Source: Paenarthrobacter nitroguajacolicus JCM 14115 (GTDB taxonomy: Bacteria > Actinomycetota > Actinomycetes > Actinomycetales > Micrococcaceae). Taken from it: 24,947 nt of DNA. The notes below the pieces were generated by a model that had not been told where the DNA came from, did no database searches, and was given only the letters and a program-made list of their open reading frames with translations. The stretch lies in contig BBFS01000071.1 of NCBI GenBank assembly GCA_001313365.1, positions 1 to 24,947 of the forward strand, written 5' to 3'. Position numbers and translations under genes: made by a program. Positions 17,276 through 24,947 of the stretch are shown piece after piece (within the stretch, counting starts at the first letter, position 1; each line of letters opens with the position of its first letter).

Positions 17276-18327
17276 ATGAAGGCTCTCTACAAATCCGGAC
17301 CCCCCCACGCAGGGTTCGAACTCGTCGAACGTCCAGAGCCCCAAGCGGGCCCCCGGCGACGTCAAGATCCGTGTGATGACCACCGGTATCTGCGGCACCG
17401 ACCTCCACATCCAGAGCTGGGACGCTGGGCGCAGGGCATCATCGAAACGCCTCTCATAGCCGGCCACGAGTTCTATGGCGAAGTAGTGGAAATCGGTGAG
17501 GATGTCCGTGACGTCAAGGTAGGGGACAAGGTCTCCGGCGAAGGCCACGTGGTGTGCGGAATCTGCCGCAACTGCCGTGCTGGACGTCGCCAGATGTGCA
17601 TCCACACCGTCTCCGTCGGCGTGCAGCGCGATGGTGCTTTCGCCGAATTCGTCGTCATCCCGGAAACCAATGTCTGGGTCCACCACGACGAGTCAGTTAC
17701 CCCTGAACTCGGCGCCATCTTCGACCCCTTCGGCAATGCCGTCCACACCGCGCTGAGCTTCCCGCTGGTCGGCGAAGACGTGCTGATCACCGGTGCCGGG
17801 CCCATCGGCCTGATGGCCATCGCCGTCGCCCGCCACGCTGGTGCCCGCAAGATCGCGATTACGGACGTGTCCGCACCGCGCCTTGAGCTGCTCGCCAGAT
17901 GGGCGTGGACCTTGCAGTCGACGTTTCAAAGATGCGCGTTCGCGAAGCGCAGCAGGAACTGGGCATGCGCGAAGGCTTCGACATCGGACTGGAAATGTCG
18001 GGACACCCCACGGCATTGCCTGAGATGATCGACAACATGAACCACGGCGGCCGCATCGCCATGCTTGGCCTACCCAGCCAGTCCATCGACATTGATTGGG
18101 GGGGAAAGGTAGTGACCCACATGCTCACGCTTAAGGCATCTACGGCCGTGAAATGTTCGAGACCTGGTACGCCATGAGCGCCATGCTGTCCTCCAACCCC
18201 CGTGCTGCACCGCAGCATCTCCGCCGTCGTCACAGACAAACTGTCCGCAGCCGACTGGGAAAAGGGCTTCGAAATTGCCCGCAACGGAACCGGCGGCAAA
18301 GTGGTCCTCGACTGGACCGAACTGTAA
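17276..18327 (+). CDS. tdh: L-threonine 3-dehydrogenase, zinc alcohol dehydrogenase family (frame broken)
   Basis: Oxidises L-threonine to 2-amino-3-oxobutyrate with NAD+; the next gene, kbl, completes the pathway. Pieces join into about 350 residues: [20 protein letters not shown], catalytic zinc ligands in GICGTDLHI and [13 protein letters not shown], the structural-zinc cysteines in [15 protein letters not shown], the NAD-binding loop [20 protein letters not shown], and the end [13 protein letters not shown]. Frame changes lie near 17352, 17430, 17900, 18108, 18140 and 18200, all at G/C runs. The ATG at 17276 has AGGA 5 bases upstream. Immediate linkage to kbl and the strong Tdh-like zinc motifs make the assignment firmer than for an isolated medium-chain dehydrogenase. 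Confidence 0.92.
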
Positions 18328-18374
18328 CCGGAACGCACTGCCAACGGATCCCCCCCAAAGACTTTAGGAGCACC

Positions 18375-19567
18375 ATGTACTCAGCCATCAAAGACCAGCT
18401 GCAGGGCGAACTGGAAGAGATCCGCAGCGCCGGACTCTTCAAGACAGAACGCCACATCGATTCCCCCGCAGGCCAGCCACATCGCAGCGGGCCAGCTCGG
18501 CGAGCCGGCCAACAAGGTCCTGAACTTCTGCGCCAACAACTACCTGGGCCTGGCCGACCACCCGGACATCATCGCCGCCGCCAAGTCAGCGATGGACGAG
18601 CGCGGCTTCGGTATGGCGTCCGTGCGCTTCATTTGCGGAACCCAGGACCTTCACCTGGAGCTTGAGAACCGCGTCTCCAAGTTCCTGGGAACTGAGGACA
18701 CCATCCTCTTCTCCAGCTGCTTCGACGCCAACGGTGGCGTGTTCGAGTCACTCTTCGGTCCTGAAGACGCCATCATCTCCGACTCCCTGAACCACGCGTC
18801 CATCATCGACGGCATCCGCCTGAGCAAGGCCAAGCGCTTCCGCTACGCCAACCAGGACATGGCAGACCTCGAAGCCAAACTGGTTGAGGCCAAGGCTCCC
18901 GCCGGAAGATCATCGTCACGGACGGCGTCTTCTCCATGGACGGGTACCTCGCTCCGCTTGAGGCCATCTGCGACCTCGCCGAGAAGCACGACGCCTTGGT
19001 CATGGTGGACGACTCCCACGCCGTCGGCTTCATGGGCGCCACCGGCGCCGGCACCCCTGAGCACGCCGGCGTTTCCGAGCGCGTAGACATCTACACCGGC
19101 ACCTTCGGCAAGGCTCTCGGCGGCGCCTCGGGTGGTTACGTTTCCGGCCGCGGCGAAATCGTGGCGATGCTCCGTCAAAAGGCGCGCCCGTACCTGTTCT
19201 CCAACTCGCTTGCCCCGGCCATCGTTGCGGCAACCATCAAAGCGATCGAACTCGTGCAGGAGTCCGGCGAACTCCGTACCCGCCTGTTCGAGAACGCAGC
19301 GCTGTTCCGTCGCCGCATGAGCGAAGAAGCTTCGAACTCCTCGAGGGCGAACACGCCATCATCCCCGTGATGTTCGGCGATGCCGTGGTTGCTGCAAAGG
19401 TTGCCGACGAAATGCTCAACAACGGCGTTTTCGTCACGGCCTTCAGCTTCCCTGTGGTGCCGAAGGGTGTGGCCCGCATCCGCGTGCAGCTCTCCGCTGC
19501 GCACAGCGCGGACGACGTCGAAGCGTGCGTTCAGGCGTTCGTCAAGAGTCGCGCCGCGGTCGCCTAA
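18375..19567 (+). CDS. kbl: Glycine C-acetyltransferase (2-amino-3-ketobutyrate CoA ligase; frame broken)
   Basis: PLP enzyme that splits 2-amino-3-oxobutyrate with CoA to glycine and acetyl-CoA. Spliced length is about 397 residues, the family norm. Visible features are [37 protein letters not shown], the cofactor-binding Asp in [12 protein letters not shown], and the Schiff-base Lys in [15 protein letters not shown]. The end is [20 protein letters not shown] then [12 protein letters not shown]. Frame changes near 18467, 18905 and 19330 are single-base events. AGGAG lies 4-5 bases before the ATG. It is 47 bases after tdh, in the same operon, and followed by a repeat cluster that may end the transcript. 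Confidence 0.94.
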
Positions 19568-19574
19568 GCAACGC

Positions 19575-19710
19575 TCGCTCACGTCCCTGGGGTTTGGGGC
19601 GGACCGTCTCTCACGTCCCGCGGGTTTGGGGGGGCGGACCTTCTCTCACTTTCTTGACGAAAGTGAGTGAGGGTCCGGCTGAAGGGCTTGGGATGTGAGA
19701 GAGCGTCCGG
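19575..19710. repeat. Repeat cluster with hairpin between kbl and the flavoprotein gene
   Basis: Two direct units share CTCACGTCCC, then GGGTTTGGGG, then CGGACC (19578-19604 and 19610-19640). A perfect hairpin, CTCACTTTC (19645-19653) with GAAAGTGAG (19659-19667), is bracketed by CGGACC (19635-19640) and GGTCCG (19672-19677). A further inverted copy, GGGATGTGAGAGAGCGTCC (from about 19690), matches the complement of 19600-19619 with a few changes. It lies 18 bases before the next start codon. It may serve as terminator for tdh-kbl; the repeat family is not one I can name. Confidence 0.7.
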
Positions 19711-19727
19711 TCTGTCAGGATGGAGCC

Positions 19728-20835
19728 ATGGCTTCGAACTATGACGTGGTAATCGTAGGCGGCGGCATCGGCGGACTCTCGTTGGCTGCAGCGCTGGCAG
19801 GCAAGTGCACTGTAGCCCTTGTCGAGGCCGAGCAGTCCCTGGCTTTCCACACTTCCTCCCGCTCTGCCCGGCAACTGATCCCCAGCTACGGTCCGGCCGT
19901 GGTCCAGGATCTGACAGTCCACACCCTCGAAATGCTTGCCGCCCGGGACGCGGAGGCAACAACGCCCATCCTCACACCCCCGTGGCTTCATGCTGGTGGG
20001 CGACGAAGAAACGGTACAGGCCGAGGCCAGCGGCAATATGCACACCATTACCCACGACGAGGCGATGAAGCTGTGCCCGGCACTGAAGCCCGCATCCTTC
20101 ACAGCAGCAGGACTGGATAACGGCTCTTTCGGCTGCAACGCGCCCCCCCTGCTTCTCGAGGAGCACCGGCGAACGGCGGAAACTGCGGGTGTGGACATCA
20201 TCACCGGGGCCAAAGTGCACTCAGCGCAGCGGCTGGGGAGCGGCTGGCAGCTGGGCGCGGGTACGGAGGGTTTCCAGTCCGGCGTCGTGGTTAACGCAGC
20301 AGGTGCCTGGGCGGACGAGTTGGCTGTCATCAGCGGTGTAGAAAAGCTGGGACTGCAGCCGTACCGCCGGACAGCGGCGATTGTGAACGTTGAGAATCCA
20401 CTGACGCCGGAAACGCCCATGGTGTGTGCCGCTGATAACTCGTTCTACTTCCGCGCTGAGGGCAACCAGGTGTTGATTTCGCCGTCGGAAACCGTGCCCA
20501 GCGGAGCCGAGGACGCGAAACCCTACGCCGGGGGGGACGTGGAGACATTGATCGCCAAACTCAACACGGTCACTTCCCTTGGAATCCGCTCCGTGGACCG
20601 TGCCTGGACGGGCCTCAGGACAGAAGCGGCGGACGGAATCCCGGTAGTGGGTTTCGACGCCGAAGCGCCAGGTTTCTTCTGGCTCGCCGGTCAAGGGGGG
20701 GGCTACGGTTTCCAAACATCCTCCGCCATTGCCGGGCTGGCCGCAGCACTGATCCTCGGCGAGGTGAAGGAGGACAGTCCGGAATCCCGGACAGCGGAGC
20801 AGCTTGCGGCCGTACGCTGGTCCATCCGACGCTGA
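19728..20835 (+). CDS. FAD-dependent amino-acid oxidase, DadA/glycine-D-amino-acid oxidase family
   Basis: Soluble flavoprotein of about 365 residues. The N-terminal dinucleotide fold is YDVVIVGGGIGGLSLAAALA, with TVALVEAEQSLAFHTSSRSA carrying the S-x-R-x-A pattern of the DAO family. GVVVNAAGAWADELAV is the second FAD-contact motif, and WTGLRTEAADGIPVVGFDAE with FFWLAGQGGGYGFQTSSAIA forms the C-terminal FAD site. Breaks in frame occur near 19978; extra G residues at 20532 and 20697 keep the frame and may be 3-base expansions. ATG 19728 is preceded by CAGGATGGAGCC. The substrate cannot be deduced; adjacency to hutI, 11 bases downstream, hints at an amino-acid breakdown operon. Confidence 0.85.
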
Positions 20836-20846
20836 ACAATAGGGGC

Positions 20847-22089
20847 ATGAGCGGAATCACGAGCGGGAACAAAAGCAGCACCGTCATTACCAACATCGGC
20901 GAACTGATGACCCAGGACCTGGAGCGTCGGGTCCTGAAGGATGCCGCCATCGTGATCGAAGGCGAACGGATTTCATGGATCGGCACTGCCAAAGACGCCC
21001 CGTCCGCCGACGAAAGGATCGACGCCGAAGGCCGCGCTGTCCTGCCCGGCTGGGTTGACTCGCACTCGCACCTCGTCTTCGCAGGTGACCGCACTGCCGA
21101 GTTCGAGGCCCGCATGGCCGGCGAAACCTACAGCGCAGGCGGGATCGCCGTCACCACGGGTGCCACGCGCAGCGTCAGCGACGACGAACTTACCCGCCTC
21201 GTGCGGGACCGTGTAGCCGAAGCGGTCTCGCAAGGAACCACGTACTTGGAGAGCAAGACCGGCTACGGGTTGGACGTGGAGAACGAGGCCCGCAGCGCCC
21301 GCATCGCAGCAGCCGAAGTGGACGAGGTCACCTATCTGGGCGCGCATCTGGTTCCGAACGGCTCCGATCCTGAGGAGTATACGGACCTGGTGTGTGGCCC
21401 CCCCATGCTGGAAGCAGTCCTGCCGCATGTCCGCTGGGCTGACGTCTTCTGCGAGCGGGGGGGTGCGTTCACGGAGGACCAGTCGCGTCGGGTCCTCACT
21501 GCTGCCCGCAGCGCCGGGCTGGGCCTCAGGGTCCACGGCAATCAGCTCGGGGAGGGCCCAGGAGTGGCGCTGGCTGTTGAGTTTGCGGCTGCGAGCGTGG
21601 ACCACGTCAACTATCTCTCGGAAAAGGACATCGCGGCACTCGCGGAAACGTGGGAAAGCTGGGACCGGCCAGTGGCACGGGCAATCGCGGTACCGTCGCA
21701 ACCTGCCTTCCTGCTTGTGATCTGTCCACCCGGCAGCCCCTGGCGCCAGGCCGTGAACTGATCGACGCCGGTGTTCAAATCGCCCTTGCGGCCAACTGCA
21801 ACCCGGGGACCTCGTACACCAGCTCCATGGCCTTCTGCGTCACCACGGCTGTGCTTCAGATGCACCTGAGCGTTCATGAACCGTCCGTGCGGCGACGTAC
21901 GGCGGCGCTTTGGCGCTGGGCCGTGAGGCCGGGAACGACGTCGACGGCGAGCGGGCGGTGGGTTCGCTCGCCGTCGGACATCGCGCGGATTTGCACATGC
22001 TGAAGGCTCCGTCGGCCACGCATCTGGCGTACCGTCCCGGGATTCCGTTGACGCATTCGGTGTGGCGGGCCGGCGTCCGGGCTGTCTAA
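20847..22089 (+). CDS. hutI: Imidazolonepropionase (frame broken)
   Basis: Metal-dependent hydrolase of histidine degradation, converting 4-imidazolone-5-propanoate to N-formimidoyl-L-glutamate. About 405 residues are assembled. The HxH metal motif is in [20 protein letters not shown], followed by [30 protein letters not shown], the His of [22 protein letters not shown] and [19 protein letters not shown]. It ends [21 protein letters not shown] with TAA at 22087-22089. Frame changes lie near 21675, 21885, 21910 and 21975. Two-Gly or two-Pro runs at 21399 and 21460 are likely 3-base expansions. Where many homologues have Asp in the (D)xNPG motif, this one has Asn. No hutU or hutH is in the window. 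Confidence 0.9.
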
Positions 22090-22110
22090 GGACAAGTTAA
22101 GAACAAGAAA

Positions 22111-22150
22111 GAGGGGGCTGCGTTCCAGTTGGAACGCAGCCCTTCTTTAT
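22111..22150 (+). terminator. Hairpin terminator after hutI
   Basis: GGGCTGCGTTCC (22115-22126) pairs perfectly with GGAACGCAGCCC (22131-22142) around a 4-base loop AGTT. It is followed by TTCTTTAT and preceded by AAGAAAGAG, so the outer bases can extend the stem. It lies about 25 bases after the hutI stop and would end the flavoprotein-hutI transcript. Confidence 0.88.
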
Positions 22151-22216
22151 CGGGTTTCACGCTCCCCCCCACCGGTAACGCGCAGTTAGTGTGCAGTCTT
22201 TGCACTCGGATGATCC

Positions 22217-22264
22217 TTGTGAGATCGAAAATGATCGTTTAGTGTTTCTATAGATCAGAAAACG
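22217..22264 (+). promoter_or_regulatory. Candidate promoter and operator of the SIS-ROK-PfkB operon
   Basis: TTGTGA (22217-22222), a 17-base spacer and TAGTGT (22240-22245) form a plausible promoter. Overlapping it are two similar motifs, GATCGAAAATG (from 22223) and GATCAGAAAACG (from 22253), 30 bases apart or about three helical turns. GAAA-rich direct repeats are typical of DeoR-family (AgaR-like) operators, but no such regulator is encoded inside the window. Confidence 0.45.
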
Positions 22265-22294
22265 TCATTAAGCTGAGCGGGAGCGGAACACACG

Positions 22295-23222
22295 ATGAGC
22301 GAGAACACACTGGGCGCCTTCATGGAAGAAGAGCTGGTTTCCCAACCCGAGGTTTGGCAGCGCGCCGTGGACCAGGCCCGTACGGAGCAGTTGCTTCCAG
22401 CGGACGGCAAGCGCATTGCGTCATCGGCTGTGGCACATCGTGTTCATGGCCCAGAGCTACGCCGCTGCCCGCGAATCCGCCGGTAAGGGGGGGTCACCGA
22501 TGCGTTCGCCGCGTCGGAGGCTTTCCTGAACAGCAACAGCGCCGATCGCCAGTACGACGCCGTTGTGGCCATCACCCGGTCGGGTACCACCACTGAGGTG
22601 CTCGAGATTCTGGCTGAGTTGAAGGGGGGGATTGTCCCCACCGTGGCCATCATCGGTGACACCTCCTCACCGATCGTCGAGCTGGCAGACACCGTGGTGG
22701 GCCTCCACTACGCCGATGAGCGCTCCGTGGTGCAGACCCGCTTCGCCACCACGGCGCTGGTCTACATGCTGACCAGCCTTGGCATCGATGTGCAGCAGGC
22801 AATCGAGGATGCCCGTGACGCAGTGACGGCAGTGGTCTCCCAGGAACTCCTGGACGCCGAGCAATTCACCTTCCTCGGCACCGGCTGGACGGTTGGGCTG
22901 GCCCACGAAGCCGGCTTGAAAATGCGCGAAGCCGTGCAGGGGTGGACCGAGTCATACCCTGCCATGGAATACCGCCACGGCCCTATCTCCATCGCTGCCC
23001 CCCCCGGCCGGGTCACCTGGCTGTTCGGAACCCAGCCCGAGGGTTTGGACAGCGACATGGCCGTCACCGGCGCCCTTTACATCCACACGGATAAGCACCC
23101 CCCCTGGCCGAACTGGCACGTGTTCACAAAGTCACCTTGGAGCGTGCACGCGTCCGTGGCTGAATCCGGACCTGCCCCCCCGCAACTTGACGCGCTCCGT
23201 TATTCTCGACGCCTCGGCCTAG
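22295..23222 (+). CDS. SIS-domain sugar-phosphate protein, AgaS/GlmS-isomerase-like (frame broken)
   Basis: About 305 residues with two SIS (sugar isomerase) domains. The first shows R-I-A-V-I-G-C-G-T-S near the start and the phosphate-binding loop VVAITRSGTTTEVLEILAEL. The second shows FTFLGTGWTVGLAHEAGLKM, EAVQGWTESYPAMEYRHGPI, with the E-x-x-H-G-P pattern shared by GlmS and AgaS. Frame breaks near 22422, 22438, 22490, 23100 and 23170 are at G/C runs. Corrected, the protein ends L-P-R-N-L-T-R-S-V-I-L-D-A-S-A with TAG at 23220-23222. The family deaminates or isomerises amino-sugar phosphates. Together with the two downstream kinases this suggests galactosamine/N-acetylgalactosamine or related amino-sugar use. 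The reaction itself is inferred. Confidence 0.82.
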
Positions 23223-23232
23223 GCAGTCGATC

Positions 23233-24172
23233 ATGGTTCTCGGAGCCGCAGAATCACCGGTCCTGTCTTTCGACGTTGGCGGGACGGACATCAAGCTGGT
23301 TTGGTGGACGCCCGTGGAACCGTCCTGGGCATGCGCCGCGTCCCTACGCCGTTGGATCCGGCCCGCCCCGGCGAAGCGGTCCTGGACAGGCTAGCTGGGC
23401 TTAAAGCCGAGCTGGCCTCGGAGTTTCCGGAAGCCCCCGCCAAGGCAGCAGGCATCATCGTCCCCCGGAATCGTGGACTCCGTGGCCGGAGTGGGTGTCT
23501 ACTCCGCCAATCTTGGATGGCGCAACTTCCCGTTCAAAGCCGAAGCCGAAAAGCGGCTCGGCATACCCGTCGCGTTCGATCACGACGTCCGGTCCGCTGC
23601 AGCTGTGGAACACAGCTTTGGCGGTTCCAAAGAGTTCAACGATGTTGTGGTGATGGTGGTGGGAACCGGCATCGCCGCAGCTGTGTTCTCGGGCGGCAAG
23701 GCCGTTACCGCAGGGGGATTCGCCGGGGGGAACTCGGCCACGCCCAGGTCCCGGACCCCCGACGCCGGGCCGGACGCCACAGGCTCCACCATCCTGGAAG
23801 CAGTGGCTCAGCAGGCGCAATTGCCAAGCGTTACCACCGGGCATCGGGCACCAGCGTGAACGGTGCCCGCGACGTCCTGCTCAAGGCCAAAGCCGGCGAC
23901 GCGCTCGCGGCCCGAATCTGGAGTGAAGCCGTTGATGCCCTGGCCTTCACTATCTGCCAGTGCGTGAACATCATGGGAACAGAAGCCGTGGTGATCGGCG
24001 GCGGCCTCGCTGAAGCAGGCGACGAGCTGCTCGAGCCACTCCGTAAGCGGGTTGACGCCATCCTGGACTTCCAGCGCAGGCCCCCCATCTCATCCGTGCC
24101 CAACTGGGGCAGGACGCCGGCTTGCTCGGCGCGGCACTGAACGCCCGGGCACTATTGGGAGGCACACGATGA
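23233..24172 (+). CDS. ROK-family sugar kinase (frame broken)
   Basis: Cytoplasmic ATP-dependent sugar or amino-sugar kinase, about 310 residues. The first phosphate-binding loop is VLSFDVGGTDIK, the catalytic Asp is in VAFDHDVRSAAAVEHSFGG, the second loop is VVMVVGTGIAAAVFSGGK, and G-F-A-G-E-L-G-H-A-Q-V follows at about 23720-23750. The adenosine site EAVVIGGGLAEAGDELLEPL lies near the end. The zinc-binding cysteine motif C-x-C-G-x-x-G-C that normally follows the GELGH segment is absent; the text is P-D-P-D-A-G-P-D-A-T-G-S. Frame changes lie near 23300, 23466, 23730, 23815 and 24082. The stop TGA overlaps the next ATG (ATGA), so the two kinases are translationally coupled. Confidence 0.87.
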
Positions 24173-24947
24173 AGCGAGCCAACGTGAACCGCATTATTAC
24201 CGTCACTCCCAACCCGGCCATCGACATGACCTACACCGTCCACGGAATCATCGAGGGCTCCAGCCACCGGGTACCCACGCCCTTGAGCCGTGCGGGAGGC
24301 AAAGGCATCAACGTAGCCCGTGTCACTCACCAGTTGGGGGGGTACCCCCGTGCTCGCCATTGCCCCCCCCACCGGCGGTGCGGCAGGGCAGACCCTCGCG
24401 GCTGAACTATGGACCAGCGGCGTGCCGCACACCCTGGTGGGAGTCGCAGCTGAAACCCGCCGCAGCATCGCGCTGGTGGACACCGTTGCAGGGGAAACGT
24501 CCATCTTCAACGAGGAGGGCCAGGCCCTTCTGCCGGATGACTGGCGCTCACTGCGTATCGCCGTAGTGGAGGCCGTGAGCGGGAACCGAAACCTGCCGGC
24601 CTCCGTCCTGGTCGGTTCGGGAAGCCTGCCGCCGGGCGCTCCCGCGGATTTCTACCCGGAACTGGTGCGCCTGGCCCACGACGCCGGTGTCCCGGCCATC
24701 ATTGACACCTCCGGCCCCGGGATCATCGCTGCGGCCAAAGCCGGCGCCGACATCCTCAAACCAAACCATCATGAGCTGGCCGAAGCAACGGGCGAGTCCA
24801 GCCTTGAAGCAGCCGCCCTCGCCCTGATCGACATGGGTGCCCGCACGGTCCTCGTCAGCGCAGGTGCGGACGGCATGCTCGCCTTCGACCACGCCGCCCC
24901 CGGGCGGCTACTGGAGCGCCCGCTTACCGGAAGCGCTCAGCGGCAAC
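24169..24947 (+). CDS. PfkB-family kinase, 1-phosphofructokinase/tagatose-6-phosphate kinase-like (3' end outside window)
   Basis: Ribokinase-fold kinase of the FruK/LacC branch, cut by the window end after about 260 residues. The branch-specific start IITVTPNPAIDMTYTVHGII is followed by LSRAGGKGINVARVTHQLG, the PfkB signature region with G-G-K-G-x-N, SVLVGSGSLPPGAPADFYPE, VPAIIDTSGPGIIAAAKAGA and ILKPNHHELAEATGES. The catalytic G-A-G-D motif should lie just beyond the window. Frame changes are near 24336-24370 at G and C runs. The context (SIS protein and ROK kinase) suggests it phosphorylates tagatose-6-phosphate or fructose phosphate from an amino sugar; it could equally be an ordinary 1-phosphofructokinase. 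Confidence 0.87.

Noticed and set aside
1..24947. Programmed frameshifting or phase variation at the many poly-G/poly-C tracts
   Set aside because: The tracts break housekeeping genes (gatA, gatB, kbl) in the same way as accessory genes, and short runs are shortened as well. That fits a technical error better than regulated slippage.

Overview
The window looks like chromosomal DNA of a high-GC actinobacterium, most probably Arthrobacter or Paenarthrobacter. The grounds are the gene families and gene orders (a gatC-gatA-gatB operon, a CitMHS transporter with a CitA/CitB-type two-component pair, an LplB/YtcP-type sugar importer), a Tat-lipoprotein signal, GTG/ATG starts with AGGAG-type ribosome sites, and G/C-rich intergenic palindromes. 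This is a judgement from recognised protein families, not a database match. The reading frames are badly damaged: nearly every gene longer than about 700 bases, including the housekeeping genes gatA, gatB and kbl, changes frame one to several times. The changes sit at G/C runs of five to eight bases (too long) or at GG/GGG/CC/CCC runs that have lost a base. I read this as sequencing or assembly error, so each gene is given as one CDS spanning its fragments, not as pseudogenes.

Layout. 1-2452 (minus): response regulator and sensor kinase of the citrate/dicarboxylate type, ending at a palindromic element at the window edge. 2626-4135 (plus): the divergent CitMHS citrate-metal symporter they probably control. 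4136-4636: about 500 bases without a gene, holding a nested hairpin cluster of a REP-like repeat. 4637-8007 (plus): gatCAB, the tRNA-dependent amidotransferase operon, closed by a strong hairpin terminator at 8030-8080. 8113-8681 (plus): a small secreted protein, convergent with a formylglycine-generating enzyme (8678-9703, minus); their stop codons overlap. 9704-10104: about 400 bases without a gene, with degenerate GC-rich repeats and then a promoter with a LacI-type operator.

10105-16168 (plus): a carbohydrate operon of two ABC permeases, a large lipoprotein solute-binding protein, a LacI-family regulator and a Gfo/Idh/MocA oxidoreductase, with no ATPase gene. It ends in a long palindrome shared with a LysR-type regulator (16225-17167, minus). 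That regulator is divergent from tdh and kbl (17276-19567, plus), the two-step conversion of threonine to glycine and acetyl-CoA. After a repeat cluster come a D-amino-acid-oxidase-like flavoprotein and hutI (19728-22089), closed by a terminator. The last operon (22295 to the window end) encodes a SIS-domain protein, a ROK-family kinase and a PfkB/1-phosphofructokinase-type kinase, a combination that suggests amino-sugar catabolism.

I found no CRISPR array, insertion sequence, prophage, rRNA or tRNA gene. The parts not explained by ordinary metabolic genes are the intergenic palindromes and repeats (three families), some of which contain the stop codons of neighbouring genes, and a few odd protein features (glycine-rich insert in the citrate transporter, a ROK kinase without the zinc cysteines, a lone FGE).
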